Program-made: the position numbers and the translations under genes
The notes under the pieces: generated by a model
What the model saw: only the letters and a program-made list of their open reading frames with translations
Told to the model about the DNA's origin: nothing
Databases searched by the model: none
Part shown: one piece after another, positions 1 to 9,500 of the stretch
Numbering within the stretch: position 1 is the first letter of the stretch
Layout: every line of letters begins with the position of its first letter
Assembly: GCA_018136815.1 (NCBI GenBank)
Contig: CM030933.1
Location: 3,936,106 to 4,000,105 of the forward strand
Source of the DNA: Isochrysis galbana
Lineage: Eukaryota; Haptophyta; Isochrysidales; Isochrysidaceae
DNA length: 64,000 bases
Direction: 5' to 3'

Positions 1-927
1 ATAGAGGTTGGCCTTGATCTTGGCTTGGAGGCCCTCCGGCACCTTGTCCCAATCGATCAAGTGCGCGGTGTCGGGGTTGGACCAGCAGATGCCCGTGTGC
101 ATGCGGTCGCAGTGGGAGCAGGGCTTCTTGTCCTTGTTGTTGTTGTTCCTACCACCTCCACGCCCACCTTGGCCAGCCTTGAAGCCCGCCTCATAGGCCT
201 TCTTGATAGCATCCGTGTCATCCTCGGTCTTGGACGCTTGCATTGCGCGTTGGCCCGGACGCACCGTGGAGCGCACCGCCTCATGCTTATGGGCGATGGC
301 CGCTGCCTCCACAAGGTTCTTGTGCACCATATCAGGCCTCTTGCGGTGCTCAACCTCCAAGGAGCCCCATGCCTTGTCCACTTCACGAAGGACTCCTTCT
401 CCACATCCAATGAAGCTCGCTTTCATGTCGAGGCACAACTCGGCCACGGAGACTTCGCGCGCGGTGCCCTTGAGTCCTTGGAAGATGCCAAACATGTTGT
501 CAAAGCGGTTGGTGACCTCCTCCCTTGAGGGGAACTCCTGGAGGTTGGTCATCTTGAGTGTGTCATACTCCATCTTCTTGTCTTCAGCCTTGTCTTCGGT
601 GTTGACCGCCACGTGCAACTCGTCGATGTGTTTGAACGCACGGTGGCCGTCGTACTTCTCTTCCTCCTCATCCGTGTAGAGCACATCCAAGGTGGCCACA
701 AGCTTGTCATCCTTGATGCACATGATGAGGAGGTCATATGCCTTGTTCAGTTCCACCTGGGTGGCTTCCTTGTCCTTGTCGGCGTCATCGACGCTTTCCG
801 TCTTGTTCTTGAGCATCGCACGTCGGCAACCGTTCTTGCCGGCCATCGCGAGCAACTTGGGCCTGAATGCTCTCCATTCAGCACCATCCTTGTTGTAGAA
901 GAAGATCTTGTCATTGTTCTTGTCCAT
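1..927 (-). CDS. Copia-like Gag, C-terminus off the window edge
   Basis: The minus strand is open without a stop from an ATG at 927 to base 1 (309 codons) and continues beyond the window. The N-terminal two thirds are charged and helical-looking, as in UBN2-type Gag. A Gly/Arg/Asn-rich stretch follows, then a zinc knuckle near residues 268-279, CSHCDRMHTGIC, spaced C-x2-C-x3-H-x3-C, slightly tighter than the usual C-x2-C-x4-H-x4-C. Gag packages element RNA in cytoplasmic particles. A candidate primer-binding site lies just upstream (938-955), followed outward by a directly repeated LTR-like segment, which supports the start choice. Ty1/Copia assignment rests on the style of the Gag and on a Copia-type integrase fragment nearby. 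The reading frame is intact in the part visible. The rest of the element cannot be judged. Confidence 0.68.
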   Translation of the reverse strand, partial: MDKNNDKIFFYNKDGAEWRAFRPKLLAMAGKNGCRRAMLKNKTESVDDADKDKEATQVELNKAYDLLIMCIKDDKLVATLDVLYTDEEEEKYDGHRAFKHIDELHVAVNTEDKAEDKKMEYDTLKMTNLQEFPSREEVTNRFDNMFGIFQGLKGTAREVSVAELCLDMKASFIGCGEGVLREVDKAWGSLEVEHRKRPDMVHKNLVEAAAIAHKHEAVRSTVRPGQRAMQASKTEDDTDAIKKAYEAGFKAGQGGRGGGRNNNNKDKKPCSHCDRMHTGICWSNPDTAHLIDWDKVPEGLQAKIKANLY

Positions 928-937
928 GTCTCTTTGT

Positions 938-955
938 CTCTCGGCGGGGGTACCA
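938..955 (-). promoter_or_regulatory. Candidate primer-binding site of the Copia-like element
   Basis: On the minus strand the sequence TGGTACCCCCGCCGAGAG lies 10 bp before the gag ATG. It has the TGG start expected for pairing with a tRNA 3' CCA end. The identical 18 bases recur at 13888-13905 in the same position relative to another retroelement remnant, which argues for function rather than chance. Confidence 0.5.
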
Positions 956-1060
956 GATGAGTGGCGAAAGCTGTCTTGTTACTTGTCTCTTAGGGGTCTC
1001 TACCCTTACACGGTGCGATGTCCGTCAAACGACTCAACCGCCGTAACCGACTCAACCGCC
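956..1060 (-). repeat. LTR-like direct repeat, copy 1
   Basis: About 100 bp, beginning gagtggcgaaagct on the plus strand and ending in repeated cgactcaaccgcc, recurs with a few mismatches at 1652-1752. Read on the minus strand it ends CCACTCA just before the primer-binding site, as expected for the 3' edge of a 5' LTR. The outer LTR boundary is not defined. Confidence 0.5.
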
Positions 1061-1198
1061 GGTCACGTAACCGACACAAAAACAAAACCCCAACAAGAAC
1101 AAATGCTTTGCACACCACCTAGCCATAGCTAGGCCTTGGGTTCACGACGCACATTAGGCCTTGCATGAAGCCTTGTATGAAGCCTTGCGCTTCTCATC

Positions 1199-1650
1199 CG
1201 CAAGCAAGAGAGCAACCCGTACGAGCCGTGGGGCAACCCTGCGGAAATCGCGGTCAAGTTGCTCGAGCGCACCATGCGTCCATTGCTCCTGGGGTGCAAT
1301 GCCCCCCAAGAGTATTGGGAGTTTGCGCTCTATCCAGCGATGGTGATCATCAACCGCATCCCCGGCGCCAAAGACACTGCTCCTCCTCTAGTGCGTGCCG
1401 GCATCCGCCACACGGTCAACCTGAGCATGCTCAAGGTGTTCGGTTGCAAGGCCATCGTGCAGAAGCCCAAGGCGTACCGCGACAACAACTTGTCGGAGCA
1501 AGCACAAGAGTGCATCTACTTGGGCCCGGCACGCTACCACACGGGCAACATCTTCATGTCGCTCGAGACGGGCAAGGTGTTTGTGAGCGGTGTGCACGCC
1601 ACCTTCATGGAGACCGAGTTCCCGTGGAAAACCACGAGGGGGGATGACGA
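1199..1650 (+). pseudogene. Ty1/Copia integrase C-terminal fragment
   Basis: The plus frame through 1259-1650 encodes a stretch typical of the end of a Copia integrase core: LLERTMRPLLL, then EYWEFALYPAMVIINRIPG (the EFW...A...Y.INR.P pattern), LKVFGCKAIV (the FGC motif) and ECIYLGPA (the CIFLGY motif). The catalytic D,D,E residues would lie upstream and are absent. It is in the opposite orientation to the gag at 1-927 and lies between two LTR-like repeats, so this is a rearranged composite and not one intact element. The fragment ends where the second LTR-like repeat begins. Confidence 0.75.
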
Positions 1651-1651
1651 C

Positions 1652-1752
1652 ATGAGTGGCGAAAGCTTTCTTGTTACTTGTCTCTTAGGGGTCTCTACCC
1701 TTGCACGGTCCGATGTCCGTTCAAACGACTCAACCGCCGTAACCGACTCAAC
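1652..1752 (-). repeat. LTR-like direct repeat, copy 2
   Basis: Near-copy of 956-1060 in the same orientation. It abuts the integrase fragment, so it either truncates that element or is the edge of another insertion. Confidence 0.5.
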
Positions 1753-1759
1753 GCCATCA

Positions 1760-2078
1760 AGATCTTGTGGCACATCGACGCCGAGTACTCGCTTGCACTC
1801 TCGTCGCCAAAGACAGTGTTGTCGTTGCCCAAGGTGGAGTAGTCCATCACCGTGTACGGGGCGGAGGCGTTCATCGCTTGGCGATCCAAGGCGCGCACGC
1901 CAAATCTCCTTTGCCTCCTCATGCGTGGTGTGCATGTCCTTGTGCTTGTCGGTGGTGTATGGTCCAAGCGAGTACGCCTTGGTCGTCTCGCCCTTGGGGA
2001 TGGGCCGTACATTGTAGAAAGTAAAGAGGACTGCGTGTTTTGTTTTTCTCCCCGCTCCAAGCTGCTGACAACTGACAA
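1760..2078 (-). pseudogene. Possible retroelement coding remnant
   Basis: Two overlapping minus frames are open and read like protein in pieces (for example FYNVRPIPKGETTKAYSLGP, then VMDYSTLGNDNTVFGDESAS), suggesting one coding sequence broken by a frameshift. No family motif is visible. Its position between Copia-like pieces suggests it belongs to the same debris. Confidence 0.28.
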
Positions 2079-2098
2079 CTGACATCAGTTGTCAGCTT
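2059..2098. repeat. Palindrome
   Basis: AAGCT...TGACAACTGA / TCAGTTGTCA...AGCTT forms an inverted repeat of about 15 bp per arm with a short centre. It marks the edge of the debris block. No function can be assigned. Confidence 0.5.
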
Positions 2099-2704
2099 GA
2101 GGTGAACTGACACTGATGTAAAACACTGACGTCAGTACTGATGCACCATCACTGCTTGAGTGACGTGGCCTTCTAGTTCAAGAATTTTTTGCATCACCAT
2201 ACACGAGACACTCATCCCAGACGCGCTGGGCGCGTGCTCGCGCTTCCCCACGGACAAATGCCAAACGAGCATCAAGGGAAAGCGTGGCAATCCCCCCCAC
2301 AAATACGAAAAGGCGTGGGCTGAAGGTGCATGCCTAGTCCCCTGCGCTCTCACAACGTGACAACTTGCACACAAGGTACCACCACCATGATATGGGTCAA
2401 GGTACCTTGTGCCTGCTCTGGCATGCAACATACGATAACCAAGAATACATTGCATAACAACGCTATCATAGACTCGTCAGTTCAGGGATCTCTCAGATGA
2501 GCCACACCCAACTGTAAAGCGTTGTAACATGAGCCCTAGGTGAAGATAGGAGGTGAAAGGCATCCTTGCAAGCTAATCAGTTGAGAGCATGAGTCTGAGT
2601 GAACGAACCACTCCGCATGGTTGCCGTCTGCCCCTCCGCGCTGGCACATTACTCGAGGCTGTCAGTTACATATGAGCTGAGCCGGGTTCACACTGTGCGC
2701 TCCC
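2099..2704. other. Intergenic, no gene seen
   Basis: No coherent coding frame, RNA gene or repeat was recognised. It includes the 3' flank of the RNase T2 gene. Confidence 0.5.
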
Positions 2705-3481
2705 TCAGAAGAGAAGCGGTGGCAACTTGACGTCAGTGCAGAAACCGGAGTGGGCGCAACGCACACATCGCGGTACAACTGTGCAGTCGGCATCAGTCTT
2801 GCAGGGCGGCCCGTGCTGCAAGGGCACACAGACATGCGCAGGTGGCGGTGGCGGACCCGGCGGTGGCTTAGGTGGAACATCGCCCTTGCAAAACCTCGGG
2901 AAGTCTGCAACAGGTGCAAGCTTCCACTTGCCGTCGTTGGATGCGCATGCCGAGAGCTCGATCTGAGAGTGGATGTCGTCGACCGAGAATACTGGAAATC
3001 CGGCGGTTCGCAGGTCGTCGGCCATCTCAGTAAGCGTACGTCCAGCTCCGCGCGATGCGTTGAGCACCTTCAGGGGTGGCGCCGAAAGTTCGCACACCTG
3101 GCGGAAAAAGTCTGTTGCATTAGCAACTCCAGCACATATCCCATGTTTTCCCCACTCGTGCTGCTCAAACCAGAGCTCTTGCGCGGGCTCTCCTCCACGA
3201 ACTTCGTAGCACGAAAAGAGGGTGATCGGATCAGCACTCGAGCCACTCGGTCGGATGCACGAGGACGAGCCGTAGGACCCAGTCTCCGGCCAGAGCCCAT
3301 GGACCGAAGGCGTCGGGTGGCCATACATACCCGGTCCCTCACCGCTCTCGAGGGTAAGGACGCCGCAAAGAGGGACGCTCTTGCCGCAGTCCATCGAGGA
3401 GGTGCTTTCTTCGCTCGACCACCCCGCGGCTAGGTAGACCAGCCCGAGAAAGAACAGAGAGAGACGAGCCGACGGCGCCAT
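2705..3481 (-). CDS. Secreted ribonuclease T2 family protein
   Basis: A single-exon 258-residue protein. Residues 1-20 form a hydrophobic signal peptide. CAS I is SVHGLWPE with His61; CAS II is EQHEWGKHGIC with His108, Glu109, Lys112 and His113, so the full catalytic set is present. RNase T2 enzymes cleave single-stranded RNA through a 2',3'-cyclic phosphate in the secretory pathway, vacuole or outside the cell. Eukaryotic members are usually about 230-260 residues. Here the core seems compact (to about residue 200), followed by a proline-rich linker (203-215) and a Cys-rich tail with seven Cys in about 32 residues. That tail is not part of the standard fold and may be a small disulfide-stapled binding module. 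The ATG at 3481 is the natural start because the signal peptide follows directly. Likely roles are phosphate scavenging or RNA turnover. Confidence 0.88.
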   Translation of the reverse strand: MAPSARLSLFFLGLVYLAAGWSSEESTSSMDCGKSVPLCGVLTLESGEGPGMYGHPTPSVHGLWPETGSYGSSSCIRPSGSSADPITLFSCYEVRGGEPAQELWFEQHEWGKHGICAGVANATDFFRQVCELSAPPLKVLNASRGAGRTLTEMADDLRTAGFPVFSVDDIHSQIELSACASNDGKWKLAPVADFPRFCKGDVPPKPPPGPPPPPAHVCVPLQHGPPCKTDADCTVVPRCVRCAHSGFCTDVKLPPLLF

Positions 3482-4164
3482 GGGGGGAGGGCCCGGCCGA
3501 GAGGCACCCGCGCCGTCGCACGCACACAGATCGCCGCCGACGGATCACACTGGACCGCTCGCCTTCCGGAAAAGAAGGAGAGGAGGAAGAGAAAAGGGAG
3601 AAGAGATGTCAAGCAGATGTTGACGGAACTTTTCGACCCTGTTACGGTAGTAATCGTGTCGCCTCCCTAACTGGGGAACAAAGCCGGGGCTTCTCCAAAC
3701 ACAGGAAACACAGTCTGTGTTTGGGTTTCGTAGAAACACAGCCAAACACAGTCCACAGTCCCAAACCGTTAGAGTTTTTCTTGTTGTGCGAATATAACCT
3801 TAGTGCTGTGGTCCGTACCCCTCGTTGCCAAAAATCTGACATTGGTAAAGTCTGGCGTTCCGCTCTCTTCCCCGCCCCTCCGGGACTCTCAGCCCCCTCC
3901 CCCCCTGGCGAGGGCGAGAGCGCCCTCCCGCCCCCTCCGCTCCGCTTCATCTCGACACGTTGTGCAAACCCCGCGATATTGGATAAATCGTGCTGTTTAA
4001 GTGAATGCCGCGAGCTTGTCGCCCGAACGCGATTCCAGCGGAGAGCCCTCGTGTATACTGTATTGATATTGAGTTATATCGTATATATATTGAAAAGACA
4101 AAGGGCAGAGTTTCCCGCCTTTATCTGTCAAGACATGTCGGAAGCTCCGCCCTTGGAGGCAGCT
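3482..4164. other. Intergenic, upstream of RNase T2
   Basis: Holds the presumed RNase T2 promoter. An AT-rich patch (about 4055-4095) and a pyrimidine-rich tract (about 3860-3950) are visible. No convincing gene. Confidence 0.45.
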
Positions 4165-4311
4165 CAAGAGGCGAGAGGCGACCACACCCGACCACACAGC
4201 CACAGACACGTACGCACCACCAAGCAACAAGGAGCAAGCATCGCGGGAGGCCGCCATATCCGTGCTCACGGGACGATTCAGCTCGGTAAGGCAGGCCCTG
4301 CAGCAGCCAAC
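4165..4311 (+). pseudogene. Coding-like segment, left part, cut by an LTR-like element
   Basis: A plus frame ending ...SVLTGRFSSVRQALQQP stops at the left edge of the 4312-5514 element. When one 5-bp target duplication is discounted it runs on in the same frame at 5520 (TLSEASEYCTYKILKELK). This in-frame fit is the main evidence that the segment was coding before insertion. The protein family is not recognised, and the upstream exon edge was not found. Confidence 0.4.
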
Positions 4312-4479
4312 TATCGCCGGGAGCCCGCAGCGCGAGCCCCGGCGGCGGTGAGAGAGCGGCGCGCCGCGCCGCCATCGCGCTACGCCATGACAAGATGATT
4401 AAAAGATACCTAGGGGGCACTGCCACACAAGGCACACTAACGGTATAGAACCACAAATAGCACAAGACACCCTGTGATA
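4312..4479. repeat. Left terminal direct repeat of TRIM-like element
   Basis: 168 bp, TATC...GATA. Identical to 5347-5514. Confidence 0.7.
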
Positions 4480-4679
4480 CCCCCTCCTAAGCGGAGTACG
4501 GATGGGATCCGAATGACGCTTACACAAATTGAACACAAACAAATGTCAAATGTGCGATGGAAAAGCAAGTTGCAACTTGGCCAACAAAAAGGGCCAATCT
4601 TTCCCAAAGGGACAATTCCTCCCAGCAGAGGAGAAGAGAGGGAAGAGAGACGAGACAGCGGTGCAGCCGAGCGGTCAGA

Positions 4680-4935
4680 AGGACCTTGACTGACCCTCCC
4701 AGCCGGGGAGGAGAGAGACAACGGTGCAGCCGAGGTTCAAGCAACAAACCCTGCCAGTGGGGGAGGAGAGAGAAAGAATACGGCGCAGCCGAGCCGGTCA
4801 GATGGACCAACCCTCCCAGTTGGGGAGGAGAGAGAAGGGACGGCAGTGCAACAACGCAGCCGAGCCGGTCAGATGGACCGACCCTCCCAGTAGGGGAGGA
4901 GAGAGAAAGTACGGCAGCGCAACATAGAAGAGGCC
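4680..4935. repeat. Tandem block inside the TRIM-like element
   Basis: Three to four imperfect units of roughly 45-70 bp, each containing a CCCTCCCAG...GGGGAGGAGAGAGA inverted core and most followed by GCAGCCGAG. The inverted cores could fold as hairpins in RNA. Confidence 0.6.
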
Positions 4936-5346
4936 CAGCGGGACCCCAACTCTCCCAGACAAAAGGAAGGGGGAGAGGTGGAGAGAAAGAGAAAGAGAAA
5001 GAGAAAGAGGGGCACTCACCCAGACGGGGCACTCGCCCAGCAATGGATCGAGCAGCGATCAACAGGGCCAGCTCGCGCGAGCGCGCGCGAGCGAGGCGAA
5101 GCAATGCGGGCAAGGGGTGCAAACAAGCAAGGATCAATGAGATCCATCCCCTCCCGAGCAAGGGGCCCAGAGGGACCAGCTCTCCCAGAGGGGGAGAGAG
5201 AGAGGGAGAGAGGAGGGCTTGCTACCATGCGTCGCCATGCAGCCATGCAGCCGAAAGCGACTGCGCGAGCGCGCGCAGCTCGCGGCGGTCCGCGAGAGTC
5301 GGCTCAGCAAGCCCAGCCCTGCCCCTCTACCTGGGTGGGAGCTCCA

Positions 5347-5514
5347 TATCGCCGGGAGCCCGCAGCGCGAGCCCCGGCGGCGGTGAGAGAGCGGCGCGCC
5401 GCGCCGCCATCGCGCTACGCCATGACAAGATGATTAAAAGATACCTAGGGGGCACTGCCACACAAGGCACACTAACGGTATAGAACCACAAATAGCACAA
5501 GACACCCTGTGATA
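5347..5514. repeat. Right terminal direct repeat of TRIM-like element
   Basis: Identical by eye to 4312-4479, followed by the CCAAC duplication. Confidence 0.7.
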
Positions 5515-5733
5515 CCAACGCTCTCCGAGGCGAGCGAGTACTGCACGTACAAAATTTTGAAAGAGCTGAAGGCCGACCCCGCTGCGCGCGCACTCATCGA
5601 TATGGACAAGCGTGAGAAGCAGCAGCAGGCCGCCGCAGCCGTCCGTCGCAGCGTCGCTCACGGCCACTCTGATCGAAAACGAGGAGGCAGTGACCTACGA
5701 ATCGCTGCAAGAAGCGTGGAAGTCAATTATTGA
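5515..5733 (+). pseudogene. Coding-like segment, right part
   Basis: Continues the frame of 4165-4311 after the element (about 70 codons, charged and helical, with a Gln/Ala run). From about 5640 a different plus frame reads more plausibly (TATLIENEEAVTYESLQEAW) to a stop at 5866, suggesting either an unrecognised intron or a frameshift. Family unknown. Confidence 0.4.
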
Positions 5734-5866
5734 AGCAGGCAGTGCTGGAAGCATGCCGTCAAGTGCCGCGTGCGACGCCCTTCGCGCGGAGCTCAACAGG
5801 CAGGGGGGGCCAGGGGCTGAGCCCCAGCCTCCACTGCCCCCTGAGCTGCCCTTGCTGGCCCTCTAG

Positions 5867-6599
5867 ATGCCCCCAAAGGACCTCTGAGAGCAGGCCGTGG
5901 CGCGCCGCATGGCGACGCGCCGCATGGAGAGGGGTGGATGAGAGCGAAGCGAGGGAGAGGGGGGGATTTGCACCCCCCCCGATGGAGTGTGGTGAGAAAC
6001 GAGCCCCGTTTGCGTTAGCAAGCGGGCGGAGAGGGGCGGCTGGCGACAGGAGGGGGATGAGGAGGGAGAGGCTCAAGACGCCTATGGGGACCCTTGTGGC
6101 AGGTACCTCGAGGCGCAGTCTCTTATTTCTCGAGGATCGCTCGCAGCGAGAGCTGTAAGGGCCGTTCTTCTTTTTTGGCGAGAGGTCCCTCCCCCCCCCC
6201 CCCCGGTGCTTTTTCCCGGAGAGTCGCCCGACGCAGGTCGGTCCGCCTCAATGGGTTTTCCCTCATTGTATCTTGTGGGGAGTTATAATGGGAGCCGGGG
6301 GTTTGCGAGGGGGGAGATTCGAGATTCGTAGATTCGTAGGGGTGCATATTCGTATTATGTGTCTAGTGACAACGCACGTCAAGGCGTACGGGCAGGTGCG
6401 CTGAGGGGTGTCGTGATAGTACCGGGCTAGTGGGAGTAGTGGTACTAACGCTCAGTTGTTTTATTATATAGATACTAGGCAATCGTCCGCCTCGGTAACT
6501 ACTAAGGTTAAAAACCGGGTAGCTGTTGGACCGTCCCAAAAATACCGGAAGGCTGGCTCTCATTCGCGGATCACCAAGCGAACGAAACTCGCGCGCGCG
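5867..6599. other. Intergenic, upstream of the carrier gene
   Basis: Low-complexity G-rich then C-rich runs (17 C's near 6190) and an AT-richer stretch near 6460-6480. No gene recognised. Confidence 0.45.
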
Positions 6600-9500
6600 A
6601 TGGCGAGGATTGCTAGGGGCTGGCCGCCGCTTGGCGCGCTCGCGTTGCTCCTCGCTGGCACCACCGCGGCGCTAGTGGACGCGCTGCCAGGCTCGCGCGT
6701 AACCTCTGGCCACCATATGCTTCTCCCCCGGCGAGTCACCCTCTGTTCGCATCACACCCAGCCGCTCGCTGCCTCTCGCCGAGCGCTCCTGCAGGGTGGC
6801 GCTGCACTTTTTACCAGCGCAGCGCTGCAGCCAGGGTCAGCTTACGCGAGCGCTCTCGAGGATGAGACGGCATGGTTACCAATGGGCTTGTACACTGGTG
6901 CGACCCCGCTGAACCCCACGTGATATCAATGAGCGCAGTCTCGCTAGCAGATGCCGTGCGCCAACTATGCATATGATACCTCTGTGCACAGGTGACCTGG
7001 ACTATGATTCTGCGGGTGGCTGGGAGGCCGTCGGGGCCAATGGGCGCCTAGGCGGTGACTTTATTGGCGCCGCAGTGAGTTTTCCATTTCGGCCACACCA
7101 CAATTGCAAAGCACATGCGCTAAAACCGCCACCTGAAGTATTCCGTCCCTTTGAAAGTAGCAATGTGGTCCATCTTTCCTTTGTAGGGCTGTGTCTACCC
7201 TGAAGCATTCGTGATGTATCTCGCCCGCGTGCTCATTGCATACGATGAAGAGGCAGCAAGCTGGTGGGACGAAGCTGTCGAGAGGTTTGCGGCTGGCCTC
7301 TCCCTCGCTGTCTTTCCACCCCTGTCTATTGTGTTTAGCACTATCACTACCATGCCCTTCTTGGGCTTATTGTCGATCAGCGGCCCTCAAGTCCTCGCTT
7401 GAGAGGGTCTTCTTTTGAGAGTATTCTCGGATGAGAGGGTCCTCGCTTGAGAGGGTCCTCGGTTGATATGGCGAAGTGCAGCAGCGAAGGCTAAGCAGCC
7501 TTTTCTTCGTCGTTGAGTGTTCTCATTGCCATCAGCTCGGCCAGCTATATTCTTGCGCCCTATCCTGCCTTCTCCTATTGGTGTAACCATTTGCCATCAA
7601 TCCCCACCATCAATGCTTGGTTCCGCCAAGGGCGATTCGGGGTGGTACCAATGCCCACGCTTCAGACGTTTTAAGCAAGTTTACATGATCTTGCTGCCAA
7701 GTTGACGCCCAGTCAACACGCTCTGTGTAGGCTCCCCCAAGTTGGGCGCGAGCGTGCAGACGTATCTCCAAGAGGGCTCCGCCAGCGGCTCAACCTCTTG
7801 GGCTCGTTCGGAGCGTCGTTGCGTTATGGCCTTGCTACACGATTCTCCTCCGTCGAAGCTCGTCCGCTTGGGCCGCTCTCATTCACCACCCTTGGGGAAG
7901 GTCAAAGTGGACGGCAAGCGAGCGCAAATATCGGCAGCCAAGGTTCTGCAAGCGCATCGCTATTTCGTGCCCTCGATGCGCGCATCGGCGCCAAAGCTGG
8001 CGCTCGCCACCAGCTCGCACTCTTGTTTTCAACCTTGCCACCATCGATGCAGCCCGTTGATGAGATTTACAATGTCTTGGGTGCGACCGCCTCGGCGCCA
8101 TACAATGCTGGGGCCTTTCCACGATCTCGGCCCTTGGACACCCCAGACATGGCGATGGCCGCGCAAAGTGCAGTGTCTTCAATTCGCGCGTCGGCAACCG
8201 CATTGCCACCGCAATGGGTGTTTCCAATTTGGGATGTGCAAAGCAGCAGCTATTTTCTCCCCGAGCCCTTCCAGACCGCCGGAACATTCGGCTTTCTCGC
8301 GCGATCTCCGATTTCTCGAGAACGAACACTAATGCCCGACGTCTACAATAAGATGGCGTTGGCGGGCGCGGTTGGATGTGCCATCACACACCTCGTGAGC
8401 AAGCGCCCTTCTTGCTGATTGCCGCTCCGTGTACTTTGATGAATCGGTAGAGCTCTCATATCGCCGCCTCGACCACCACCTCACATGAGATTATTCCCTC
8501 CATTTCTCAGACTGTCGTCCCTCTCGATGTGGTGAAGACGAGACTGCAAACGCGTCCAGGAGTATACTCCGGCTTGGCCGATGCAGCTCGCACAATTGCT
8601 GCAGAAGAAGGACCCGCGATGCTTTTGCAAGGCACGGGCGCAACCCTCGCAGGATACTTTCTTTACGGGGCTTCAGTCTATCCAGGGTACGAGCTGTGGA
8701 AAAGATTGTTGCTCGATAGCGTCAGCGTACAGGTCCACTGCGAGCAATACCCGAGCCCCATTCGCAACCCGCATAATTTACTACGTTTGTCGATTGGATA
8801 CTCCACTCTCCTTTATCGAACGCCTTCGTGCTCAAGGATGTGGCAAGATGAATAGCTCCTGCTGTTGCCCATGTCGGTATTCTCCTTGTACCCACGACAC
8901 CATGCCCGTCTATCGCTGTAGGACGCCGCCGATTACCGTGTTCCTCTAGTGCTTCTAGCTGGCGCCTTGGCAACCACCTTCACTTGCTTTCTGATCACAC
9001 CCTTCGAAGCGGTACGTCAAGCAAGCGAAACGCGAAGGCCTTTAGTGATCGGTAGCGATGCTGCTTCCTGGCTGTCGCGTCACCACTGCCGAATCCTTAG
9101 CCGCTGCTTTGCGGTTCGGATGGGCTCCAGCCTTGATGATGTGCTTGTGAAGTTGCTGCAGGTACGTATCCGGATGGTCGAGCAGCCGGACTATGCGCCA
9201 AATGTCCAGGAAGCATTTCGCCGATATTCTGCAGCCGGCGGTATCACGGCGCTATACGACGGTCTACTGCCTCTTTTGGTTCGACAGGTGCATGGCATGC
9301 ACACAGCTAGGCCTTTACCCGATTCGATTTGGCAAATGTTCAAATTGGATGATTTAACCCGATAGGGTAAGTGTGAGATGATGGCCTCATGCCGGTCTAG
9401 CCGAGAGCTAGCACGTGGTCCGTGCTTTCGTTGGCACCTGTGAAGGGATGCAATTAATGCTGAGGGGATGATTTAATCTAAGCAGTTGTGCTCCCACAAA

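Larger units (their letters stand above)
4312..5514. mobile_element. Small non-coding LTR-like (TRIM-like) element
   Basis: Two direct repeats of 168 bp, identical by eye, bound a 1,203-bp unit flanked by the 5-bp duplication CCAAC (4307-4311 and 5515-5519). The repeats begin TATC and end GATA, a short terminal inversion in place of the usual TG...CA. The 867-bp interior has no gag or pol. It consists of GC/AG-rich tandem blocks. Identical terminal repeats imply a recent insertion. A primer-binding site was not obvious, so the class (TRIM-like LTR element mobilised in trans) is inferred from structure only. Confidence 0.65.

Noticed and set aside
25..528. Plus-strand open frame of 167 codons
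   Set aside because: Antisense to the continuous Gag frame, which has a zinc knuckle and a primer-binding site.
2750..3433. 227-codon plus-strand frame
   Set aside because: Antisense to RNase T2 with all catalytic motifs; composition artefact.
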